The notes beneath the pieces were generated by a model. The model was not told the DNA's origin and did no database searches. It saw only the letters and a program-made list of their open reading frames with translations. A DNA stretch of 64,000 bases. Source: Bacilli bacterium (GTDB taxonomy: Bacteria; Bacillota_I; Bacilli_A; RFN20; CAG-288). The position numbers were made by a program, and so were the translations under genes. The stretch covers positions 1,466,001 to 1,530,000 of the forward strand of contig JALCLG010000001.1 of assembly GCA_022647725.1 (NCBI GenBank), in the 5' to 3' direction. This document shows, one piece after another, positions 16,897 to 24,391 of the stretch. Position 1 is the stretch's first letter; each line of letters begins with the position of its first letter.

Positions 16897-18572
16897 GTCG
16901 GTTTCTCCTTTCCCTCATTCGGCTCTTTCGTCTCAGCCGTGGCTTCCGAGGTCACGGCCGTCTTCTCTTCGAGAATCTCGGTGCCGGTGAACTGGATGCC
17001 CTTCTTGTCATCGACGGTGACAATGGTGCCGGCCGGCTGAAGCTTAGCCATCTTCTGGGCCAGCTTCTTTTCCTTGACTTGCCGTCTCTTCTCGTCTTTC
17101 AGTGCCCTTTTCTGGGCGTGGGCCTGCTGTTTGGATTTCTCCTGATTGAGTTCCTTCAGGGTCTCGGCCTGGATCTCCAGGTCCGGGGTCTTGTTCTTCT
17201 TGGACAGGGCATCAGCTTCGGCCAGAACCTGAGCCAGCCGCTTCTTCTCACTGACTAGAGTCAGTCCGTTGCTGTCGAGTTTCTCATCGTTCCTGCTGAC
17301 GTCTTCGGAGACGGGCTGCTGGGCCATATCCTTGCGGATGCGGGCAAAGGAAGCCTCGATCTCTTCCTGAGAAAGCAGATGATGGGCCTTATCCTCCGGC
17401 TGATCCTCTTGGACCGGACGGATCTCGGCGGTGTTGGCGCTGAGGTTGACGACCTCGAGATCGTACATCGTGGTGGTATTGGTGCTGTAGGCGGTGGCCA
17501 TCGTCTTCGGCGAGCCTTTATAGAAGAGGAAGGCCAGGCCGCCGATGATGATGGAAAGATAGAACGTCAGGAAACGCCAGACGAGGTTGGCAGCGGTCGC
17601 CATGCTGCTGGGATCACTGGCCGAACCTGCCTTGGTCAGCAGATAGGAGAAGATAGCCTGGAAGCAGACCTCCGGAGCACCGGTCGGTAAGAAGTTGGTG
17701 ATCAAAGAGAGATAGCTGGCCCCGGAAAGACAGCCCAGATACGATAGCGTGCTGAGGTCGGCATTCAGACACCATAAGACCAGGTAAGGCAGGGTATTGA
17801 GGAGAACCTGCTTGGCCATGCCGATCAGAAAGACGAGGAAGACCAGACTCTTATGGGAAAGCAGACGACGCATTTCCACCCGGTAGGTGGTAATGGTGAT
17901 GACCCACTGCTTCCGCAGTTCCTCCGGATCCCGTTTGCGGTGGAAAAGCTTGATGAAGCCAACGCCTAAGGAGATGACAAAGCGGTGGAAGCCTTTGGAG
18001 AAAGCCAGGAAGATGATGGCTAATAGAAAGAGAAAATCGATGGAAAAGCCAATCAGGGACAGGGTGAAGATCGGCATGCCGCCTAAGAGATTGAGCGGAA
18101 TCTCCTTTACGAAGGGATAACCGACGAAGACCATGATGAGGGAATAGATGGTTAACGTCAGCTGATACATCAGGAAGTTCATCGTCAGGACGGAAGCGGC
18201 ATGGGTGGAATCGATGTCCTGCTTGGTCAGGGTATAGGCCTGGATGAGGTTGCTGCCGGCCTTGTTGAAGGCGCCGACAAAGCTGCCAATCAGCGAGTTG
18301 ATGATGCCTTGGCTGTAAGTGTATTTCGGCGAATAGATCCGGGCAAAGACCGTGATGGAGATGCCATCGAGCAAGTCGATGATAAGCATCACCAGGATGG
18401 CCAGAAGGAACGGGAAAAAGTAGAGGGTTCCGATCAGAGAGAACGCCTGGGTGGGATTATCCTTCAGCACATAATAAAGGGCTAAGGAAGTCAGGACCAG
18501 GAAGAAGACAATGTTGAAGACTGCCTTGAGATACTTCTTCTTGCTCAACGGATTCCTTGCCGTCTTTTCCAT
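16890..18572 (-). CDS. MprF/LPG-synthase-TM-like flippase domain protein with charged tail
   Basis: The first ~340 residues hold about eight membrane helices that resemble the lysylphosphatidylglycerol synthase transmembrane region (UPF0104/AglD2 type). Key stretches are GSFVGAFNKAGSNLIQAY and the later NFLPTGAPEVCFQAIFSYLL. The aminoacyl-transferase domain of true MprF is absent. It is replaced by ~200 hydrophilic residues rich in Lys, Glu and Ala (ALKDEKRRQVKEKKLAQKMAKL), likely helical or coiled and cytoplasmic. A lipid-flipping or lipid-linked-glycan role fits the family and the adjacent glycosyltransferase half. It sits 5 bases after gltX. Confidence 0.7.
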   Translation of the reverse strand: MEKTARNPLSKKKYLKAVFNIVFFLVLTSLALYYVLKDNPTQAFSLIGTLYFFPFLLAILVMLIIDLLDGISITVFARIYSPKYTYSQGIINSLIGSFVGAFNKAGSNLIQAYTLTKQDIDSTHAASVLTMNFLMYQLTLTIYSLIMVFVGYPFVKEIPLNLLGGMPIFTLSLIGFSIDFLFLLAIIFLAFSKGFHRFVISLGVGFIKLFHRKRDPEELRKQWVITITTYRVEMRRLLSHKSLVFLVFLIGMAKQVLLNTLPYLVLWCLNADLSTLSYLGCLSGASYLSLITNFLPTGAPEVCFQAIFSYLLTKAGSASDPSSMATAANLVWRFLTFYLSIIIGGLAFLFYKGSPKTMATAYSTNTTTMYDLEVVNLSANTAEIRPVQEDQPEDKAHHLLSQEEIEASFARIRKDMAQQPVSEDVSRNDEKLDSNGLTLVSEKKRLAQVLAEADALSKKNKTPDLEIQAETLKELNQEKSKQQAHAQKRALKDEKRRQVKEKKLAQKMAKLQPAGTIVTVDDKKGIQFTGTEILEEKTAVTSEATAETKEPNEGKEKPTC

Positions 18573-18577
18573 CGCTG

Positions 18578-20251
18578 TCAGTCAAGCGTCTTCGTCACGG
18601 CTTCGACCCGACGGCTGATCTCATCCTTGCCTAAGATCTTCAGCACATCGTATAGCTTCGGCGCCTGGGTCGAGGTGCTGACGGCAATACGGATCAGGGA
18701 GATGGCATCGGCATACCAGCCATGATAGGCGCTGGGGTTGGCTTTATAGACCTTGCGGTCATCGGCAAAGCCATGCTTGACGCCTAAAGCTTTCACCTGA
18801 TTGAACCAAGTTGCTTCATCGAGATCTAAGCCAGGATTCATAGCAAAATCCTTCAGGAAACCCTTGATGACATCCTTAGGAATGAACGGCGAGAACGGCA
18901 ACGGAGCACTCTTAAGAAGCCCATCGAACTTATCGGGATAGAAGAAACGGATCTTCTCCGGGACGTCGCTGAATTTCTCGTAGTCCTTCCGTGGCTTCTC
19001 CTGCTCCCGCTCGATGTTGACGATGCTCTCGAATTTTGCCCGGTCACGGGTGATGAAATCGCAAAGCTCCGGATTGAATTCCTTAGCCCAGAGCAGAGCC
19101 TCATCGGTGAAGGTCTTCTTATCCATGTTGGCTAAGACTTCCTTGGAGATGTTGCTAAGCTTCGGCATATCAAAGAGAGCACCATCCAATGAGAACTTGT
19201 CGAAGGTCAGCTTGAAGTCATTGGTATCTTCCTTCGGATGAGCCATCAGCCAGCCCTCGAAGTCGGAATTGGCAATCGTCATCAGATACTCCAGAATTCC
19301 CTTCTCCGGATAACCCTGAGTCAGGAAATAGCTGACGGCAGCCTCGGGATCCTTCCGCTTGGAAAGCTTCCGTTTGTTGCCGGTCTCCTTATCGTTGACC
19401 ATGATGACCGGCAGATGAGCATACTTCGGCGCCTGCCAGCCCATGGCGGCAAAAAGCTCGAGATGGATCGGCAACGACGAAATCCATTCCTCGCCGCGGG
19501 TGACTAAGGTCGTGCCCATGAAATGGTCATCGACGAGATGCGCGAAATGATAGGTTGGCAGGCCATCGCTCTTGAGGATGACGATATCCTGGTCGTTCTC
19601 GGTGAGATCCATATCGCCGCGGATCTCGTCGTGGGCCTTGATGTGATTGAGATGGTTGCCATGGCTCTTGAAGCGGATGACATACGGCTTGCCCGACTGA
19701 ATCAGCTGAATATCCTCATCAAGGGAGAGATGACGGCATTTGGCGTATTCGCCATAATAGCCCGGGACCACCTTGTTGGCTTCCTGGACCTCACGGAGCT
19801 GATCCAGCTCCTCTTTGGTACAGAAGCACGGATACGCCCGGCCTTTCTTGATCAGTTCCTTGATGACGATCTTATAGATATCGGCCCGTTCCGACTGGAC
19901 ATACGGACCATAAGCGCCCTGTTCGTGGTCACCATAGTAGCCTTCGTCGGCAACGATGTTGAACCGCGCCAGCTGCTTGACCAGATCGAGTCCGGTGCCG
20001 GCAATCTCACGCTTCTGATCAGTATCCTCAAGCCGGAAGAAATAAACGCCCCCGGTCTGTTTGGCAAACTTGTGGGCGATCATGGCCGTGAATAAGGATC
20101 CGGTATGGAGGAAGCCAGTCGGAGACGGCGCAAAACGCGTCACTTCCGCTCCCTCAGGAAGAGTGCGCTTCGGGAAGCGTTTGTCGAGATCCTCAATCGT
20201 TCCGGTGACGTCCGGGAAGATCATGTCTGCCAGCTGTTTGTTTGTTGCCAT
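18578..20251 (-). CDS. gltX: Glutamyl-tRNA synthetase
   Basis: This class I synthetase charges tRNA-Glu and possibly tRNA-Gln. The HIGH-type motif is FAPSPTGFLHTGSLF and the KMSKR-type motif is KLSKRKDPEAAVSY. A zinc site is visible as C-F-C ... C-R-H in the stem-contact region. At 557 residues it is longer than the ~480 of E. coli GluRS, as in several Clostridia/Bacilli-type enzymes. It has a likely promoter in the yitT-gltX gap and an AAAGGA ribosome site. No T-box leader is seen. Confidence 0.95.
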   Translation of the reverse strand: MATNKQLADMIFPDVTGTIEDLDKRFPKRTLPEGAEVTRFAPSPTGFLHTGSLFTAMIAHKFAKQTGGVYFFRLEDTDQKREIAGTGLDLVKQLARFNIVADEGYYGDHEQGAYGPYVQSERADIYKIVIKELIKKGRAYPCFCTKEELDQLREVQEANKVVPGYYGEYAKCRHLSLDEDIQLIQSGKPYVIRFKSHGNHLNHIKAHDEIRGDMDLTENDQDIVILKSDGLPTYHFAHLVDDHFMGTTLVTRGEEWISSLPIHLELFAAMGWQAPKYAHLPVIMVNDKETGNKRKLSKRKDPEAAVSYFLTQGYPEKGILEYLMTIANSDFEGWLMAHPKEDTNDFKLTFDKFSLDGALFDMPKLSNISKEVLANMDKKTFTDEALLWAKEFNPELCDFITRDRAKFESIVNIEREQEKPRKDYEKFSDVPEKIRFFYPDKFDGLLKSAPLPFSPFIPKDVIKGFLKDFAMNPGLDLDEATWFNQVKALGVKHGFADDRKVYKANPSAYHGWYADAISLIRIAVSTSTQAPKLYDVLKILGKDEISRRVEAVTKTLD

Positions 20252-20273
20252 AAGTTAATTGTGTCCTTTCCCT

Positions 20274-20303
20274 ATATTAGTATTTTGTTCTGACTTTGTC
20301 CAA
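20274..20303 (-). promoter_or_regulatory. Putative gltX promoter
   Basis: On the minus strand TTGGAC (20303-20298) is separated by 18 bases from TAATAT (20279-20274), 23 bases before the gltX start at 20251. Confidence 0.5.
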
Positions 20304-20306
20304 CGG

Positions 20307-21437
20307 CTAATCCAACGGCTTGATGTAGAAACGGCCATAGACCTGATTGAGATCGCTGACGGTGAAGAAGGCCTGCGGGTCGGCTTGCTTGATCAGCTGG
20401 GTGGCTTTCTTCTGCTCGCTCTTGCTGATCACCATATAGATCATGAAGTTCTTTTTGCCGGAGAAGGCACCCTTGGATTCGATGGTCGTGGCCGAATGGG
20501 GGAAGGCCCGGACCAGCACCGTGGAGAGGTTCTCGTTGGAAGTGAAGATCTGCAGCTCCTGCTTCTTGTTCTTCTGGTTGATGAAATCAAGAGTTTTAGC
20601 GGAAACGAAGGAATAAACAACCGTATAGAGCGCCAAGGAGATGATGGTATTGTTATCCTGAGTATTCCATTCCGGATGGACCGCATGGCCGATGACGGAG
20701 AAAAGCACATACAGGAAGAAAATGGTGCAGTTGATGAACAGGGAATATTTGCCGACCGAGGTGGATTTCTTTTCGGAGAAGTAGATGGTCAGGATATCGC
20801 TGCCGCCGCCGCAGCTGCCGACCAGCATAGCGATGCCGGAGGCAATGCCGGTGGTCAGGCCACCGAAGATGGCCCGGACCAGAATATCGGAATAAATATT
20901 GATGACGTTGGCAATCATCGAATCCGGAATGACCTTCATGAAGAGCGAGGCGAAGAGGACGTTGAAGAAAGTGAAGATGGTGAACTGCTTGGAAATCTTC
21001 TTCCAGGAGAGGATGAAGAGCGGAATGTTGATGACGAAATAAAGAATGGAAATGATGAGGTTCTCGACATCGAGGCCTTCCCCACCCAGGCTATTGACGT
21101 TGACGAAGCAGTTGAGAATCTTGACGATGACCTGACTCAAGCCGGAAGCGCCGCCGGAGATCAGATGGGACGGCGAGGTGACATCGTACTGGGTGATGGT
21201 CGGATAGATGGTGATGCCATCCTGAGCGGCCGAGGCAATCTTCGCCTGTTCCTGGCTCATCCAGATCTTGACCGCACCGCTAGGCGGATTGATAAAGGCT
21301 TTGAACCCATAGGCAAAGATAAAACCGGAGATGGCCTCCACAACTAACAGCCACAGCCAATGAAGCCACTTTTTCTTCTGCGGATGGTCGATGAGATAGT
21401 CATTGATTTCGCCTGTCGTTTTCTCAATTATGCTCAT
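20307..21437 (-). CDS. YitT-family membrane protein
   Basis: The N-terminal part has about six hydrophobic helices, including the family's GGASGLSQVIV and the glycine-rich GGLTTGIASGIAMLVGSCGGGSDIL segment. The C-terminal ~80 residues (LSTVLVRAFPHSATTIESKGAFSGKK and onward) match the soluble DUF2179 domain of YitT/YebE proteins. At 376 residues it is longer than the usual ~290, with extra N-terminal and loop sequence. The substrate of this family is unknown. It is divergent from galK and leads into gltX. Confidence 0.85.
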   Translation of the reverse strand: MSIIEKTTGEINDYLIDHPQKKKWLHWLWLLVVEAISGFIFAYGFKAFINPPSGAVKIWMSQEQAKIASAAQDGITIYPTITQYDVTSPSHLISGGASGLSQVIVKILNCFVNVNSLGGEGLDVENLIISILYFVINIPLFILSWKKISKQFTIFTFFNVLFASLFMKVIPDSMIANVINIYSDILVRAIFGGLTTGIASGIAMLVGSCGGGSDILTIYFSEKKSTSVGKYSLFINCTIFFLYVLFSVIGHAVHPEWNTQDNNTIISLALYTVVYSFVSAKTLDFINQKNKKQELQIFTSNENLSTVLVRAFPHSATTIESKGAFSGKKNFMIYMVISKSEQKKATQLIKQADPQAFFTVSDLNQVYGRFYIKPLD

Positions 21438-21470
21438 AGTTGTTCTCTCTCTGCCTTCTAAGACATATCT

Positions 21471-21499
21471 ATTCTAATGTGTTCTCTTTAAAGTTCCAA
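21471..21499 (-). promoter_or_regulatory. Promoter of the yitT-like gene
   Basis: On the minus strand TTGGAA (21499-21494), a 17-base spacer, then TAGAAT (21476-21471). Confidence 0.6.
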
Positions 21500-21541
21500 C
21501 GAAAAAATGACGTTTCGCTTCCACCCTTTGTTTCAATCTAC

Positions 21542-21547
21542 TATAAT
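21542..21547 (+). promoter_or_regulatory. -10 box of galK-galT
   Basis: A perfect TATAAT lies 30 bases before the galK start. The best -35 at 17-base spacing is TTCCAC (21519-21524), which is weak and may mean that an activator is needed. Confidence 0.5.
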
Positions 21548-21576
21548 TGAACTGAAAGTGGGAGATAGGGGATCTA

Positions 21577-22743
21577 ATGACTAACCAAGAACTAGGGGAA
21601 GAGTTCGGAAAGATCTATGGGAAGGAAGGCGACATCCGCGGCTACTTCGCGCCGGGTCGGGTCAATCTGATTGGTGAGCATATCGACTATAACGGCGGCC
21701 ACGTGTTTCCGTGTGCCTTGGCAGTGGGAAACTATGCCGTGGTCCGGGCAAGAAACGACAATAAGCTCCGTTTCTACTCCGCCAACTACCCTCGGGGCGG
21801 CATCTATGAATCGGATCTCAATGATCTGGTCTACTCCAAGAAGGCCTTCTGGACCAATTACCCGAAAGGGGTGATGTGGGCGTTTGAACAGAACGGATTC
21901 AAGCTGACGCATGGCTTTGATTTCTATATCTATGGCAACATTCCTGGCTCCGGACTTTCCAGTTCCGCTGCCATGGAAGTCGTGATTGCCGTGGTTCTGA
22001 TGGATCAGTTCCATTGGGAGATTCCGATGCCGAAAGTGGCTCAGATGTGCCAATATTCCGAAAACAAGTTCAACGGTATGAACTGTGGCATCATGGATCA
22101 GTTTGCGTCGGCCATGGGCAAAAAGGACATGGCTATCTTCTTAGACTGCGCCACCCTGAATTATCAATACGTTCCGTTGAAGCTTCAGGGCTACAAGATT
22201 CTTGTCACCAACTCCAATAAGCCACACAGCCTCACGGCTTCTCATTACAATGACCGCCGCAAGGAATGCGAGATGGCTCTGAATGATTTACAGAAAGTGG
22301 TTTCCATTCATAACCTTTGCGAGCTGACGCCGAGTCAGTTTGCCACCTATGCTTCCTCCATCCAGGATCCGGTCAGCCGTCAGCGGGCCAGCTTTGCCGT
22401 CTTCGAAGAAGACCGCACCAAGGCGGCCGTGAAAGCCTTGCAGGCCAATGACATTGTGGCTTTTGGCAAGCTGATCAACGAATCCGGCGATGGCTTACGT
22501 TTCGATTATGATGCCACCTGCACCGAGATCGATGTGCTGGTTGATGAGTCACGAAAGCAACCGGGCTGCTTAGGCTCCCGCGAGACAGGCGGCGGCTGGG
22601 GCGGCAATACTGTTTCCATCGTCAAGGAAGAGGCCGTGGAAGCCTTTGAAGCCAATGTCGGAAAAGTCTACCGTGAGAAGACCGGACTCGAAGCCGCTTT
22701 CTCCGCTTTGGAAGTCGGCGATGGCGGAAGGAGACTCTTCTAA
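21577..22743 (+). CDS. galK: Galactokinase
   Basis: It phosphorylates galactose to galactose-1-phosphate with ATP, the first Leloir step. The GHMP-kinase signature is complete: FAPGRVNLIGEHIDYNGGHV (sugar binding), GSGLSSSAAMEV (ATP loop) and SRETGGGWGGNTVS (motif 3). At 388 residues it is standard. Its stop TAA overlaps the galT ATG by one base, so the two are translated together. Confidence 0.97.
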   Translation: MTNQELGEEFGKIYGKEGDIRGYFAPGRVNLIGEHIDYNGGHVFPCALAVGNYAVVRARNDNKLRFYSANYPRGGIYESDLNDLVYSKKAFWTNYPKGVMWAFEQNGFKLTHGFDFYIYGNIPGSGLSSSAAMEVVIAVVLMDQFHWEIPMPKVAQMCQYSENKFNGMNCGIMDQFASAMGKKDMAIFLDCATLNYQYVPLKLQGYKILVTNSNKPHSLTASHYNDRRKECEMALNDLQKVVSIHNLCELTPSQFATYASSIQDPVSRQRASFAVFEEDRTKAAVKALQANDIVAFGKLINESGDGLRFDYDATCTEIDVLVDESRKQPGCLGSRETGGGWGGNTVSIVKEEAVEAFEANVGKVYREKTGLEAAFSALEVGDGGRRLF

Positions 22744-24257
22744 TGGAAGAGAACATTCAGCGAGATATCAACCGTCTTGCTGCTTATGCGTTAAGTAAGC
22801 AACTTATTTCCGAAAACGAAAAATATTACTCCATAAATTTGCTTTTGGATGTGTTGAATCTGGACGAATATGTTCCAATGGATGTCTCCCAGGATTCTTT
22901 AGACCTAGAAGACATTCTAAAAGATATTTTGGATTGGGCCTACAGTCAGAAGCTCTTTGCGGAAAATACGGTCGTCTACCGCGACCTCTTCGATACTAAA
23001 GTCATGAACTGCTTCGTCCCCCGTCCGGACACCGTCGTGACCAGGTTTAATACGTTGCTGAAGAAATCTTCCAAGGCTGCCACCGCCTGGTACTACCGTT
23101 TCTCGCAGGACAGCGACTACATCCGCAGCTACCGCATCAAGAAGGATATCCGCTGGAAGACGAAGACGCCCTATGGGGCCATCGATATCACCGTCAATCT
23201 TTCCAAACCCGAGAAGGACCCGAAAGCCATTGCCGCAGCCAAGCTTCTCAAGCAGACCAGCTATCCGAAATGTCAGCTCTGCGAAGAAAACATGGGCTAT
23301 CGTGGTCGGGTCAACCATCCGGCCCGCGAGACCATCCGCATCATCCCTTTGACCTTGGATGGCGATAACTTCTTCCTTCAGTATTCTCCCTACAGCTATT
23401 ACAATGAGCACTGCATCGTCTTCAATCAGATCCATAAGCCGATGGTCGTCGATGAGAAGGCTATGCGCCACCTGCTGGACTTTGTCGAGCTCTTCCCTCA
23501 TTACATGCTCGGATCCAACGCCGACTTACCCATTGTCGGCGGCAGCATCCTCACCCATGACCATTATCAGGGGGGTGGGTATGTCTTCCCGATGTTCAAA
23601 GCCAAGGACGTTTTTCGCTTCACCTTCAAAGGCTACCCGCAGATCCAGGCCAGCTACCTTTATTGGCCGCTGTCGGTGATCCGGCTGAAGAGCGCCAACA
23701 AGGAAAAACTTCTGAAACTCTCCGTCAAGGTCCTGAACTGCTGGCGAAAGTACGAAGATAAGGAATGCTTCATTATTCCGTTAACGCCCGATAACCTCCC
23801 CCATTCGACCATAACACCCATCGTTCATAAAGAGGGAAAGTTGTTTGTGATGGATTTGGCCTTGAGAAACAACATTACAACGGACGAATATCCGTTAGGT
23901 GTCTACCATCCGCATGCGGAGTACTGGAACATCAAGAAGGAGAACATTGGTCTCATTGAAGTGATGGGAACTGCCATTCTCCCCAGCCGTCTTAAGCAGG
24001 AGATGGCCGCTGTCAAAGCCCACCTTTTGGCGCACGAAGACCTCGGCTCCGACGAACTGACGGCCAAGCATGCCGAGTGGGTGAAAAGCTTCATCGGCAA
24101 CTATCCGAAACTTACGGCAGACAATCTCGACGGAATCCTTGAGGACGAAATCGGCAAGACCTTCGTCAAAGTCATGGAATGCGCCGGTGTCTACAAGCAG
24201 GACGAAAAAGGCTATTTGGGAGTCAAGCGGTTCCTCGAAAGCGTCAACCGGAGCTAA
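22743..24257 (+). CDS. galT: Galactose-1-phosphate uridylyltransferase, type 2
   Basis: This is the second Leloir step: it swaps UMP between UDP-glucose and galactose-1-phosphate. The protein belongs to the longer Firmicutes GalT family (about 500 residues), as shown by its 504 residues and by KCQLCEENMGYRGRVNHPAR and GGSILTHDHYQGG. The last carries the active-site histidines. A strong terminator follows, closing the galK-galT operon. Confidence 0.96.
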   Translation: MEENIQRDINRLAAYALSKQLISENEKYYSINLLLDVLNLDEYVPMDVSQDSLDLEDILKDILDWAYSQKLFAENTVVYRDLFDTKVMNCFVPRPDTVVTRFNTLLKKSSKAATAWYYRFSQDSDYIRSYRIKKDIRWKTKTPYGAIDITVNLSKPEKDPKAIAAAKLLKQTSYPKCQLCEENMGYRGRVNHPARETIRIIPLTLDGDNFFLQYSPYSYYNEHCIVFNQIHKPMVVDEKAMRHLLDFVELFPHYMLGSNADLPIVGGSILTHDHYQGGGYVFPMFKAKDVFRFTFKGYPQIQASYLYWPLSVIRLKSANKEKLLKLSVKVLNCWRKYEDKECFIIPLTPDNLPHSTITPIVHKEGKLFVMDLALRNNITTDEYPLGVYHPHAEYWNIKKENIGLIEVMGTAILPSRLKQEMAAVKAHLLAHEDLGSDELTAKHAEWVKSFIGNYPKLTADNLDGILEDEIGKTFVKVMECAGVYKQDEKGYLGVKRFLESVNRS

Positions 24258-24267
24258 AAACGTTACC

Positions 24268-24300
24268 GCGGGGAGAGGCCTGGCTTCTCCCCGCTTTTTT
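24268..24300 (+). terminator. Terminator of galK-galT
   Basis: GCGGGGAGA pairs with TCTCCCCGC across a short loop and is followed by six T, 11 bases after the galT stop. Confidence 0.95.
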
Positions 24301-24361
24301 GGCCGGGGTGAAAAATAGAAAAAAAGACAAAGTTACCGCTAGAGTCTTTATTCGTATGTGA

Positions 24362-24367
24362 TATAAT
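24362..24367 (+). promoter_or_regulatory. -10 box ahead of ftsK
   Basis: TATAAT lies 24 bases before the ftsK start; no clear -35 is seen. Confidence 0.4.
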
Positions 24368-24391
24368 TTGAACATAGTCTAAGAAAGAAAA

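Noticed and set aside
20252..20306. T-box leader for gltX
   Set aside because: The leader is too short (about 25 bases after the promoter) and lacks T-box sequence. asnS also lacks one, being inside an operon.
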